Source: CAVSIS01 sp963814875
GTDB taxonomy: Bacteria; Acidobacteriota; Thermoanaerobaculia; Thermoanaerobaculales; Sulfomarinibacteraceae
NCBI GenBank assembly: GCA_963814875.1
Contig: CAWFFJ010000033.1
Coordinates: 1 to 30,469, forward strand
DNA: 30,469 bases
Direction of reading: 5' to 3'
Shown: positions 18,361-27,100 of the stretch, piece by piece
Layout: the number at the start of each line of letters is the position of its first letter
Position numbering within the stretch: the first letter of the stretch is position 1
Made by a program: the position numbers and the translations under genes
Notes under the pieces: generated by a model
The model's input: only the letters and a program-made list of their open reading frames with translations
Told to the model about the DNA's origin: nothing
The model's database searches: none

Positions 18361-19740
18361 TCAGTCGGAAGCGGGGCCGGTCCGACCTCTGGTTCCACCT
18401 GTGCGACGCTCTTCGCCTTCCGACGCGCCAAAACGGACCGTGCGGAAGGTCGCGAAGACGTATGGGTAGCGGCTCTGGAACCAGTTGCGGAAGCTGCGTC
18501 GCAGCAGTGGCGTCGGCGTCGCCCACGACGCGCCGCGCATCACGAAGTGCTCGCCGTCGAAGAAGTCCGCCGAGTACCCGGGGTAGGTTCGGATAGTGGG
18601 CTGGAATCCCGGGTAGCCGGCGAACGGGGTCGAGGTCCACTCCCAGGCGGAGCCGAACAGGTCGGCCACCCCCCAGGCGGAGTCGGTCCCCGGCTCGGTC
18701 CCGACCGGGGTCGGCGCCCAGTGCCGGAAGCCCCAGGTCCCAGGAACATCCTCCGGCGCGGACCCGCCCCAGGGGAACGGGCGCTCGGAGCCGTCCGGGG
18801 CGGTGAACGCGGCCCGTTCGAGCTCGGGCTCGGAGGGCAGGCGCCGGCCGCGCCAGCGGCAGAAAGCGCTCGCCTCGGCGTGGCTGACGAGCACCGGCCA
18901 CACCTCGACCCGCGCCAGGGGCAGCTCGTCGAACAGCGTGCGGACCGACCACTCGCCGTCGTGGCGCCGCCAGGTCCCGGGATGCTCGAGCCGGACCCGT
19001 TGTCGCCACACCCAGTCGTCGCGCCATAGTTCCGGCATGCGATAGCCACCGGCGGCGACGAACTCGACCCAGTCGCCGTTGGTGACCGGCGTGCGGTCGA
19101 TGATGAAGCTCGGCACCTCGACCCGGTGCTGCGGGAGCTCGTTGTCCCACGCGAACCTGCCGTCCTCGGGGTCGGCGCCGAGCCGCACCGGGCCCGCAGC
19201 CACCTCCACCGTGCCGCCCGGCCGCCCTCCGGACGTGACGTAGGCCGGCATCGCATGCGGTTGGCGGAGGGTCCCGAGCGGGAGCTGCTGCATCATGTAG
19301 ACTAGGGTCTCATGGTGCATCAGCTCGTGCTCGACCGCCACCGACACGATGCGCCCGTGCCGGGCCAGGGGATCGTTCGCCGCGCGCCCGGCGAGCTCTG
19401 GGAGGAGTGAAGGCAGGATCTCCCGAACCCGGTCGCGGTACGCCCGGATGCGCCCCATCGCCGGCCACGCGCCGTCCGCGGATGCCTCGACACGGTCCAC
19501 ACTCACCGGATCGATGCCGCGTTCGAACAGGACGTCGAGCTCGGGATCGAGGTCGCCCAGGCCGAGCACGCCGCGCCCGATCTGATTCCAGGCGAAGGCG
19601 GGCAGGTGTCCGAGGTAGAACAGGAACGGGTGGCGCAGGGCGATCGGCCGCTCGAGCATGACCTCCTCGGGCAGCAGCGCAAACAAGGCGTCAGACCCGC
19701 GCCACGCGGACTCGAGCCGCTTGAGATCGTCTGGTCTCAC
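18361..19740 (-). CDS. egtB: Ergothioneine biosynthesis sulfoxide synthase EgtB
   Basis: 459 aa, GTG start overlapping the egtD stop (GTGA) with GGAGG upstream. Residues about 8-160 are the DinB-like helical domain carrying the iron ligands: His45 (LGHLPAFAWN) and the H-x3-H-x-E motif with His138, His142 and Glu144 (EHELMHHETL). Residues about 178-445 are the formylglycine-generating-enzyme-like (FGE-sulfatase) domain (VTNGDWVEFVAAGGY, WRGRRLPSEPELERAAF, GSAWEWTSTPFAGYPGF, RRSFRNWF). EgtB joins trimethyl-histidine to a sulfur donor with O2 in the cytoplasm. No egtA, egtC or egtE lies nearby, so the donor could be cysteine rather than gamma-glutamylcysteine (inference). The C-terminal 15 residues are a basic, poorly conserved tail. 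Confidence 0.95.
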   Translation of the reverse strand: MRPDDLKRLESAWRGSDALFALLPEEVMLERPIALRHPFLFYLGHLPAFAWNQIGRGVLGLGDLDPELDVLFERGIDPVSVDRVEASADGAWPAMGRIRAYRDRVREILPSLLPELAGRAANDPLARHGRIVSVAVEHELMHHETLVYMMQQLPLGTLRQPHAMPAYVTSGGRPGGTVEVAAGPVRLGADPEDGRFAWDNELPQHRVEVPSFIIDRTPVTNGDWVEFVAAGGYRMPELWRDDWVWRQRVRLEHPGTWRRHDGEWSVRTLFDELPLARVEVWPVLVSHAEASAFCRWRGRRLPSEPELERAAFTAPDGSERPFPWGGSAPEDVPGTWGFRHWAPTPVGTEPGTDSAWGVADLFGSAWEWTSTPFAGYPGFQPTIRTYPGYSADFFDGEHFVMRGASWATPTPLLRRSFRNWFQSRYPYVFATFRTVRFGASEGEERRTGGTRGRTGPASD

Positions 19741-20765
19741 GAAGACCTCCGGGGACCCGCCGGTCGGAGCAGAGCGAGGGCGTACAGGTCATCCGGATCG
19801 GTGAACCAATGTTCGAGCTCGAGGCCGGTGTTCGCGAGCCGAGCCGTGAACGACGCACGGGTGTACTTGCAGCTGATCTCCGTCCGAATCTCGTCGCCCG
19901 CGCCGAGCTCGAGCGACCCGCCGGCGCGACCGAGGTCGACCCGCATCGGGCGGGTCGCCCGCAGTCGCATCTCGATCCACGATCGGACCGGGTCCCAGAA
20001 CGCGACGTGCTCGAACGCGTCCGGGTCGAACTTCGACCCGACTCCCGCGTTGAGCGCACACAGGATGTTGCGGTTGAACTGGGCGGTGACCCCGGCGGCG
20101 TCGTTGTAGGCCGCCTCGAGCACGGCCGTGTCCTTGACCCGGTCGACACCGACCAGGAAGGCATCGCGCCTCCCCATCGCGCGGCGCACCTGGCGCAGAA
20201 ACGCCGGCACCTCATCCGGTTGGAGGTTGCCGATGGTCCCGGCCAGGAACAGGAACAGCCGGGTCCCTCCAGGCCCCACCTGCGCGAGATCGTCGGTGAA
20301 GTCGCCGACCACCCCCCGCACCTCGAGATCGGGGTAGACCTCGGCGAGGCGGTGGGCCGAGGTGGTGAGGAAGCGCTCGTTGATGTCGAGCAGGGTCGCG
20401 CGGCGGCGTCTGCCGCGGCGGCCCATCGCATCGAGCAGCAGCCGGATCTTGCGCCCGGCTCCGGAGCCCAGCTCGACCAGCTCGTCGGCCCGGGTCAGCT
20501 CGAGCAGCTCGTCGGCGTGGGTCGCCAGGAGGCGTTCCTCGGTCCGGGTCGGGTAGTACTCTGGCAGCCGGGTGATGGCCTCGAAGAGCTCGCTGCCGCG
20601 GTCGTCGTAGAAGTAGGTGCTGGAGACCCAGGGCGGGTCGTCGGCGAGCGAGACGCTCACGGACGCGGCCATGCCGCCGTCGGTTCCGTCGACCGCCGCA
20701 TCGCGCTCGATCCTGACACGAGGTCCAGCCGCCCAGGCGGTGCTGTCGGGTCTGGCGTCCCACAT
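19737..20765 (-). CDS. egtD: Histidine N-alpha-methyltransferase EgtD
   Basis: 342 aa from ATG 20765, chosen because GGAGAGGAG lies six bases upstream; ATG 20807 and 20852 are possible but less well placed. The family hallmarks are present: STYFYDDRGSELFEAITRLP, EYYPTRTEERLL, the SAM-binding LVELGSGAGRKIRLLLDA, LLDINERFL, FLFLAGTIGNLQPDEVPAF, VGVDRVKDTAVLEAAYND, TAQFNRNILCALNAGVG and the C-terminal EISCKYTRASF. EgtD trimethylates the alpha-amino group of histidine to hercynine, the substrate of EgtB encoded next with a 4-bp overlap. The pair is enough for the two committed steps of ergothioneine synthesis. It is the first gene of the egtD-egtB-chimera-debranching unit. Confidence 0.95.
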   Translation of the reverse strand: MWDARPDSTAWAAGPRVRIERDAAVDGTDGGMAASVSVSLADDPPWVSSTYFYDDRGSELFEAITRLPEYYPTRTEERLLATHADELLELTRADELVELGSGAGRKIRLLLDAMGRRGRRRRATLLDINERFLTTSAHRLAEVYPDLEVRGVVGDFTDDLAQVGPGGTRLFLFLAGTIGNLQPDEVPAFLRQVRRAMGRRDAFLVGVDRVKDTAVLEAAYNDAAGVTAQFNRNILCALNAGVGSKFDPDAFEHVAFWDPVRSWIEMRLRATRPMRVDLGRAGGSLELGAGDEIRTEISCKYTRASFTARLANTGLELEHWFTDPDDLYALALLRPAGPRRSS

Positions 20766-21045
20766 CCCGAGCTCCTCTCCCTTCGACTCCTGCAGGTGAG
20801 AACCCATCGCACCCCTTGGTGCTTCCAATGCCGGCCGCATCCTTGAGTTCAAAGCGGGAAATCCGCCGCACCGAGGGTTCGCCGCACGCGACGTCGTTCG
20901 GGCTCCGATGGCGAGGGGAGCGCCCGACGCCGCAGCGTGCGCATCGGTGGCTCGAGATCAATCCGGGATGGCCACCAAGGCGCCGGCGATCGCGAAATCG
21001 CGAGCTCAGACGGTGAGAGTCTGGGCCTCGCCCGGGGCGTCGCCG

Positions 21046-21957
21046 TCAGGCGTGGCGGACCTGTAGCCCGGCTTCCACAAGGGTCGCCCGCAGCTCTTGG
21101 CGCAGCTGGGGAGGGAGGTCACCGAGGGGCGGCCGCACGCGGCCGCCCTCCCAGCCGAGCAGTTCGAGGGCCGCTTTGAGGCCGGCAACTCCGAAGCGCG
21201 CCGTGACCGCCTCGTTGACCGGCACCAAGCGACGCTGGATCTCGGCCGCGCGGGCGACCTCCCCCTGTGCCGTCAGGGAGACGATCTCCAGGCACTCGCG
21301 CGGCGCGACCAGGGCCAACGCGACGATGCCGCCGACGGCGCCCATCGTGAGCGCCGGCAGCAGGACGCCGCCGGAGCCGACCAGGACCGCGAAGTCTCTC
21401 CGACAGCGCCGCACCACGTCGGCGAGCTTGGCGACGTTGCCGCTGGAGTCCTTGAGCCCGACCAGGTTGGGGTGCTCGGCGATCCGCGCGACGGTTGCCG
21501 CGTCCATGTCGAGGTGGGTGTTGCGGGGCACATTGTAGGCGATCACCGGCACCGGGGACGCCTCGGCAACGGCGTGGAAGTGACTCACCAGCCGGTCGGG
21601 CGTCATCGCCCCGCCGTAGTAGCACGGGGTGACGACCAGCACCGCGTCCGCCCCTGCGCCAGCCGCGGCTCGGGCGAGCGCGACGGTCCTGCGGGTCGAC
21701 TCCGCGCCGGCCCCGACCACGATCCGGCGGTCCGCGGGCACGGCCGCGCGGACGGCCTCCACCAGGCGCACTCGCTCGTCGTCGTCGAGCAACGGGGCCT
21801 CGCCGTTGGAGCCGAGCACGACGTAGCCGGCGAGGGCGTGGGCGTTCCACCGCTGGACGTTGCGCCCAAGTGCTGCGAGGTCGATCTCGCCGTCTGTCCC
21901 GAACGGCGTCGGCAGCGGCGGTATCAGACCGGCGAGGACAGGCGTGGCGACGACCAT
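21046..21957 (-). CDS. DapA-family aldolase, HOGA (4-hydroxy-2-oxoglutarate aldolase)-like
   Basis: 303 aa, ATG with GGGAGGAG upstream. It is a full-length class I aldolase of the DHDPS/NAL family with Tyr141 (VIAYNVP) and Schiff-base Lys169 (VGLKDSSGN). The phosphate/carboxylate loop reads SNGE (LGSNGEAPLL) instead of the TTGE of true DapA. Several segments (GAGAESTRRTVALA, VVTPCYYGGAMT, TMGAVGGIVALA, NEAVTARFGVAGLKAALE) resemble human HOGA1 as I remember it. A role in cleaving or forming a 2-keto acid such as 4-hydroxy-2-oxoglutarate or a keto-deoxy sugar acid is more likely than lysine synthesis. It is transcribed alone, divergent from the small gene at 22145. Confidence 0.9.
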   Translation of the reverse strand: MVVATPVLAGLIPPLPTPFGTDGEIDLAALGRNVQRWNAHALAGYVVLGSNGEAPLLDDDERVRLVEAVRAAVPADRRIVVGAGAESTRRTVALARAAAGAGADAVLVVTPCYYGGAMTPDRLVSHFHAVAEASPVPVIAYNVPRNTHLDMDAATVARIAEHPNLVGLKDSSGNVAKLADVVRRCRRDFAVLVGSGGVLLPALTMGAVGGIVALALVAPRECLEIVSLTAQGEVARAAEIQRRLVPVNEAVTARFGVAGLKAALELLGWEGGRVRPPLGDLPPQLRQELRATLVEAGLQVRHA

Positions 21958-22144
21958 CGGCTCCTCCCGGGAGCGGGGCCGGCAGCCCCGCGGGTTCGGT
22001 CACCCGCATTATCCACGATCGTCGCGGCGGCATGCTGTGTCTCCGGTCCGGCTCACAAAGGCTCGCAGAACCGGGCGGACGATGTAGTCTGGAGACCGGG
22101 TCCGGATGCACCGTTGCCGGTGCGCGCTCGAAAGGAGGGGATCA

Positions 22145-22495
22145 ATGCGGAAGCTTCTTGCGCTCATCGTGTTCGTCGGGGTGGTCGCGGTCGGCGCCAA
22201 CGTCCTACTCAAGGGCGGTCTACCGACGCTCAAGGGTCTCTCCGCGGAGCAGCAGCAGCTCGCCGACCTCGACTCCGACCTGCGCTCGGTGGAAAAGGAC
22301 TGGCATGCGGCGGAACGCAACGCCGGGATCAGCGGCCTCGACACCACCGCCGACGCCGAGGCAGCGATCGCCGACCTCGAGCAGATTGACAGCAAGCTCA
22401 CCAAGATCGAGCACTCGCTGGACTCCGAAGTCGCCAAGGAGGCGGCGCGCAAGCTCCGCCAGAGGATCACGGACCTCCGCAGCCAGATGCGGTAG
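22145..22495 (+). CDS. Small membrane-anchored coiled-coil protein, unknown function
   Basis: 116 aa from ATG 22145, preceded by AAAGGAGG; a start at 22106 would lack a ribosome site. Residues 3-22 are hydrophobic (KLLALIVFVGVVAVGANVLL) with no lipobox Cys, so it is probably an inner-membrane anchor. The rest is a charged helix-rich segment with heptad character (AEQQQLADLDSDLRSVEKDW, AIADLEQIDSKLTKIEHSLD), likely a periplasmic coiled coil. Codon use matches neighbours. I do not recognise the family. Confidence 0.75.
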   Translation: MRKLLALIVFVGVVAVGANVLLKGGLPTLKGLSAEQQQLADLDSDLRSVEKDWHAAERNAGISGLDTTADAEAAIADLEQIDSKLTKIEHSLDSEVAKEAARKLRQRITDLRSQMR

Positions 22496-22500
22496 CAGTT

Positions 22501-22566
22501 CGCGCCGCGGCGACCTCCAGGCGACTGATGAGCCGTGGACCATTCTCGGGAGGTCACCACGGCGCG
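22501..22566. repeat. Large inverted repeat in the gap after the small gene
   Basis: Arms 22501-22518 (CGCGCCGCGGCGACCTCC) and 22549-22566 (GGAGGTCACCACGGCGCG) pair at 16 of 18 positions with a 30-base loop. The two mismatches become G-U pairs if the minus strand is transcribed. Inside and beyond it, GCCGTGG/CCACGGC (22532-22538, 22557-22563) and GGACCATT/AATGGTCC (22537-22544, 22576-22583) allow alternative stems. No T-tract follows. It could be a terminator or RNA 3' end, a small palindromic mobile element or a structured RNA. Confidence 0.6.
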
Positions 22567-22735
22567 AGTTGCTGAAATGGTCCATTTGGTCCCCAGATGG
22601 AGACACAGCGACCTCACGGGCCCCGGAGGCGGCCAACCGGAACATAGCACGAGCCTTGCCCTTCGGATCCTCGGACGCGGTGTGTAACATTGAGGCGGTT
22701 CGAGCGTTGTAGCTCACAGAGCGGGGAGGTCAGCG

Positions 22736-22963
22736 ATGCGCGAGCAGCCGCGGGCGGTCACGGGCGGCAAGCGGGAGGAAGGCGGGGCGGTTCGCCCGCG
22801 CGTCGTCATCCTCAACGCAGGCTTCGCGCCCGGCGTCGAGGTCGTCGAGCTCTCAGACGCCATCGGGATCGGCGCCAGCTTCCACCATCGGGGCACGGTC
22901 TGGACCGTCACCGGCGAGCGGCCCGGCTCGCGGGTACTCTACGCCACGCCCTCCCTCGCCTGA
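22736..22963 (+). CDS. Small soluble protein of unknown function
   Basis: 75 aa, ATG preceded by GGGGAGG six bases upstream; third positions are nearly all G or C, as in neighbouring genes. The first 18 residues are charged and probably disordered; the rest alternates short hydrophobic strands (RPRVVILNAGFAPG, VEVVELSDAIGIG, HRGTVWTVTGER, SRVLYATPSLA), suggesting a small beta-rich domain. No signal peptide, metal-binding cysteines or membrane segment. Family not recognised. Confidence 0.7.
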   Translation: MREQPRAVTGGKREEGGAVRPRVVILNAGFAPGVEVVELSDAIGIGASFHHRGTVWTVTGERPGSRVLYATPSLA

Positions 22964-23037
22964 GTCAGCCCCGCGTTCATCCGCCGGCCCGCACACCATC
23001 CAGCAGTCGGAAAGCGCACTCGTCCCGGCAGTGTCGA

Positions 23038-23961
23038 TCAGTAGCCGCGCATGCGATCGACCGGGTAGCGGACCTCCCCGCCGCTGGCGACCGAGCGGAG
23101 GTCGGCGACGAGCTGCTCCGCGACCGAGGCCGGGTCGGTGAGGCTCGCCACGTGGGGCGTCACCGTGATCCTGCCGTCGCGCCAGAAAGGGTGCCCCGGC
23201 GGCAGCGGCTCCTCGGCGAACACGTCGAGGCAGGCGCCGGCCGGTCGGTCGCGCTCGAGGGCGGCCAGGAGATCGGTCTCGACCAGGTGGCGGCCGCGTC
23301 CGACGTTGACCAGGTAGGACCCGCGCCTCATCGCCGCGAAGAACCGGCGGTCGAGGATGCCCTCGGTCGCAGGGGTGAGGGGCAGCATGCACACCACCAC
23401 CTCCGCGTTCGGGAGGACCTCGAGCAGACCGGCGCTGCCGTGCACGCAGCGGATACCCGCCAGCGAGCGTGGCGTCCGACTCCAACCGGCGGTCGCGAAA
23501 CCGGCTGCGGCGAGGCGGCGCGCTGCCGCCTTGCCGAGCTTCCCGAGGCCGAGCACCAGCACCGACGTCGAGCGCGGGTAGGGCAGCGGGAGCCACCGCG
23601 CCTCCCGCTGCGCGTCGCGCAGCGCGGCCCATCCCCGGCGCCAGGCGAGCACCGCGGTGAGCACGTACTCGGCCATGTCGTCGACGAGGTGGGCGTCGAC
23701 GAAGCGGGCCAGGACGATGCCCCCCGGCAGGCCCGGGTCCGCCAGCAGGTGGTCGACGCCGGCGCCGTAGGACGACACCAGACGCAAGTTCGGGAAGCGC
23801 GCGAGCTCGCCGGGCGGATGGTTCCAGGTCACCGCGGAGACGATGTCATCGATCTTCCCGCACTGCGGCCATACCCGCACCTCGAGCGCCGGATCCAGGC
23901 GATCGATGGCCTCGACGAGTGCCGAGGTGTCGCGTTGGGGCATCATGATGAGCAGGGACAT
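23038..23961 (-). CDS. D-2-hydroxyacid dehydrogenase, glyoxylate/hydroxypyruvate reductase A-like
   Basis: 307 aa from ATG 23961; upstream in-frame extension to 24177 would add a basic, non-homologous leader running into the opposite promoter. The nucleotide-binding motif LVLGLGKLGKAAARRL (GxGxxG) is followed by SRTPRS, PLTPATEGILD, and the catalytic Arg (VNVGRGRHLVETDLL), Glu (DVFAEEPLPPGHPFW) and His (TPHVAS) of the family. The short N-terminal substrate domain (MSLLIMMPQRDTSALVEAID) and overall length match the GhrA subgroup, which reduces glyoxylate or hydroxypyruvate with NADPH. No good ribosome site is seen. It is divergent from the SLH-protein gene. Substrate is inferred only. Confidence 0.9.
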   Translation of the reverse strand: MSLLIMMPQRDTSALVEAIDRLDPALEVRVWPQCGKIDDIVSAVTWNHPPGELARFPNLRLVSSYGAGVDHLLADPGLPGGIVLARFVDAHLVDDMAEYVLTAVLAWRRGWAALRDAQREARWLPLPYPRSTSVLVLGLGKLGKAAARRLAAAGFATAGWSRTPRSLAGIRCVHGSAGLLEVLPNAEVVVCMLPLTPATEGILDRRFFAAMRRGSYLVNVGRGRHLVETDLLAALERDRPAGACLDVFAEEPLPPGHPFWRDGRITVTPHVASLTDPASVAEQLVADLRSVASGGEVRYPVDRMRGY

Positions 23962-24167
23962 AACGAGCAATCGGCGGTGCTTCCCCCGCCGAGCACAGCC
24001 TATCACCCGCTCCTGGCTCACGTTTCGATCGCGCGCCACCTCCTGCGCCGGCGCCGCGAACCACCTACCCGCCGCTGCCCCGATCGACAGTGACCTCGGG
24101 GTACCGTAAGATCGAGCCGACGACTCCGTGCGGGTCAGCTTCCGCGCGGCCTCGGAGTGTACGCACG

Positions 24168-27100
24168 ATGCTGTCACGAACGCTCCGCCCGGTGCTGGTC
24201 GCCGCGGTGCTCGGACTCCCGTCCCTCGCGATCGCTGCTCCGGACGCCCCGACGCCCGTGGTGCAGACGCCGGTCCGCGCCGACACCTCGCGGCCGCTGG
24301 CCGAGATGGCCGCTCTGACGATGCCCCCGTCGAGGGCGGACGGCCAGGTTGAAGAAGTCGCGCCCTCCAATGCCGACCGCGCTCCCTTCCTCGCCCATGC
24401 CAAGGTCCCGGAGCGTCCCGTCGACCGCGTCGTGCAGAGCTGGCTCGGGGTGGCGGCCATGCCGCCGCCCACGCTGAGCGTCGAGGGGACCGGCAACGTC
24501 AACGCGCTGCTGCCGCCCGACACCAACGGTGACGTCGGACGAGCGCACTACCTGCAGTGGGTAAATGTTTCCCTCCAGGTCTTCGCCAAGGACGGCACCG
24601 TCTTGCTCGGGCCGACGCCTGGCCGCGCGTTCTGGTACGGGTTTGGCGGCGACTGTGAGACCCGCAACGACGGCGACCCGATCGTCCTTTACGACCACCT
24701 CGCTGACCGTTGGCTGGTCAGTCAGTTCACGCTCACCCGCCACCAGTGCGTGGCGGTCTCTGCGACGCCGGATCCGCTCGGTCCCTGGTACCGGTACGAC
24801 TACACGCCCCAGGCCGGCCGCCTGCCCGACTACCCCAAGCTCGGGTTGTGGAACGACGGCTACGGCTACACGGCGCGCCTGTTTGCCGCCACCTTCCAGG
24901 GCTCGTTCGCCGGGGCGTTCGAGCGCGCCCGGATGCTGGTCGGCGACCCGGGCGCCCGGCTGGTGGGATTCGTGCTCGCCGACGACGAGTACCACGCCCT
25001 GCTGCCCGCCGACCTCGATGGCCCCGCGCCACCGGAAGGCACCCCGCAGCCGTTCGTGGGCATGGTCGACGGCGCCTGGGGGCTCGCCGCACCGTATGAC
25101 CGCGACAGCCTGATCGTGTGGCGCCTCGCGGTCGACTGGGACGACCCCGGCCTGTCGACCTTCACCGAGGCGGCCCGCATCGACCTCGACGCGGCCGGGT
25201 ACTCGTTCGACTCGAATCTGTGCGGCTACGCCCGCAGCTGCGTGCCCCAGCCCGGAACCACGGTCGGCCTCGACGCACTCTCGGATCGCCTCATGTACCG
25301 CCCCCAGCTGCGCCAGCTCGCCGGGTGGCGGTCGCTGGTCGTTTCCCAGACAGTCGACGTCGACGGCACCGACCACGCCGGGCTGCGTTGGTACGAGCTG
25401 CGCGACGCCGGTGCCGGCTGGGTCCTCGAGCAGGCGGGGACCTACGCACCGGACGCGAGCCACCGTTTCATGGGCGACGTCGCGATGGACCGCGACGGTA
25501 ACCTAATGGCCGGCTTCAGCGTGTCGGGCCCGACGGTGTTTCCGAGCATCCGCATCGCCGGCCGGCTTGCCTCCGACCCGCCCGGAGTCCTCGCCCAGGG
25601 CGAGGCAGAGGTGGTGACCGGCAGCGGCTCGCAGCTACACTCGGCGTCGCGCTGGGGCGACTACTCGTCGCTGAGCGTCGACCCGGTCGACGACTGCACC
25701 TTCTGGTACACCCAAGAGTACCTCCAGACCACCGGCCAGGCGCCGTGGCGGACCCGCGTCGCCGCGATCCGCTTCCCGAGCTGCAACGCTGGGCCGACCG
25801 GCACCCTCGCCGGAACTGTGACGGCCGCCGCCAGCAGCGCACCGGTGACGGACGCCCAGGTTTCTCCCGGTCCAGGGTGGGCGACCCAGAGCGGCCCCTC
25901 CGGCACCTGGTCCCTCGACGTTCCGGCAGGGACCTACGATGTGGTCGTAACGCATCCGCGGTACGCGGCCGCCCTGGTCGCCGGCGTCGAAGTCAGCGAC
26001 GGCGCCACCTCCACCGTCGACGTCGCCCTCGACTCCGGCGCGCTGAGCGTGACCCCAGTCCGCATCGACGTCAGGCTCGGCGCCGGAGAAAGCACCTCCC
26101 TGCCGCTGACGGTGGTCAACTCCGGAACCCTCGACGCCGCGGCGACCATGGTGCCGCTGGCCCGTGAGCCCGACCGCGTTCCACCCCTTGCGGACCGTCC
26201 AACCACCGAGCCACCTCCGACGGGGGATGCCGCCGACGCCGGCGTGAGCTGGCCTTCGAGCCTCGCGAGCGCCTACGGTGTCGTCAACGACGGCGCTCGC
26301 CGCACGGTCTGGGTCGGCACCTCCTGGGGCACGGCGCCGGAGCTCCGCGAGTACCTCGCCGACGGCACGGCGACCGGACGCAGCCAGCTCCTCGACGGCG
26401 ACCCTTTCACCTCCGCCGCCGGCCTGTGCTGGGACCCTGAGAGCGCGACGATCTGGGTATTGACCACCGGCTTGCATCGTTGTCTGCACGAGGTCGATCC
26501 AGGTCGCGGGCCGACCGGCACAGTGCTCTGCCCGTCCTGGCCGTCCCCTCCCGGCGGGCTCGCGTGGGATCGGACGACGGCGACCTTCCTGGTGTCGACG
26601 CCGGCCACCGGCTCGGTGGTGCGGGTGGATCGCACCGGTGCCGTCGTGGGCAGCTTGTCGATCTCCGCTGCGGCGAGTGGGCTGGGCTTCAGCCCCGTCA
26701 ACCGCCACCTGTTCGCGCTCGAAGCCACCACCGTTGGTGTCCTCGACCTCAGCGGACCCACACCTGTGCCGATCGCCTCGCTACCCGTCGCCGTCACCGA
26801 CGGTGCCGGGCTCGATCTCGCTTGCGACGGAACCCTGTGGGCGGTCGATGCCGCCGACGGCTCCGTCGTCGCGACGGCCTCCGGCGAGACCCCGACCTGC
26901 CCGTCGTTGACCCTCCCGTGGCTGTCGTTGAACCCCGACATCGTTGTCGCCCCGGCCGGCACGCCCGATACGCCGGGCACCGCCGAGATCGCGGTGGAGC
27001 TGCGCGCCGACGACACGCCCGGTTACGGCACGTTTCTGGCGAGGCTGCTGGTAGACCACGACACGCCGCCCGAGATCGACCCGATCGAGATCTCCCTGAC

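Noticed and set aside
20990..21003. Palindrome TCGCGA-AA-TCGCGA downstream of the aldolase gene
   Set aside because: TCGCGA is self-complementary and such words are common at this base composition; loop of two bases and no T-tract argue against a terminator.
22520..22583. Hammerhead-ribozyme-like core: CTGATGA next to a GCCGTGG/CCACGGC stem, with GAAA downstream
   Set aside because: GAAA is ten bases away from the stem rather than adjacent, and no stem III/cleavage triplet arrangement can be drawn; kept only as part of the structured-gap finding.
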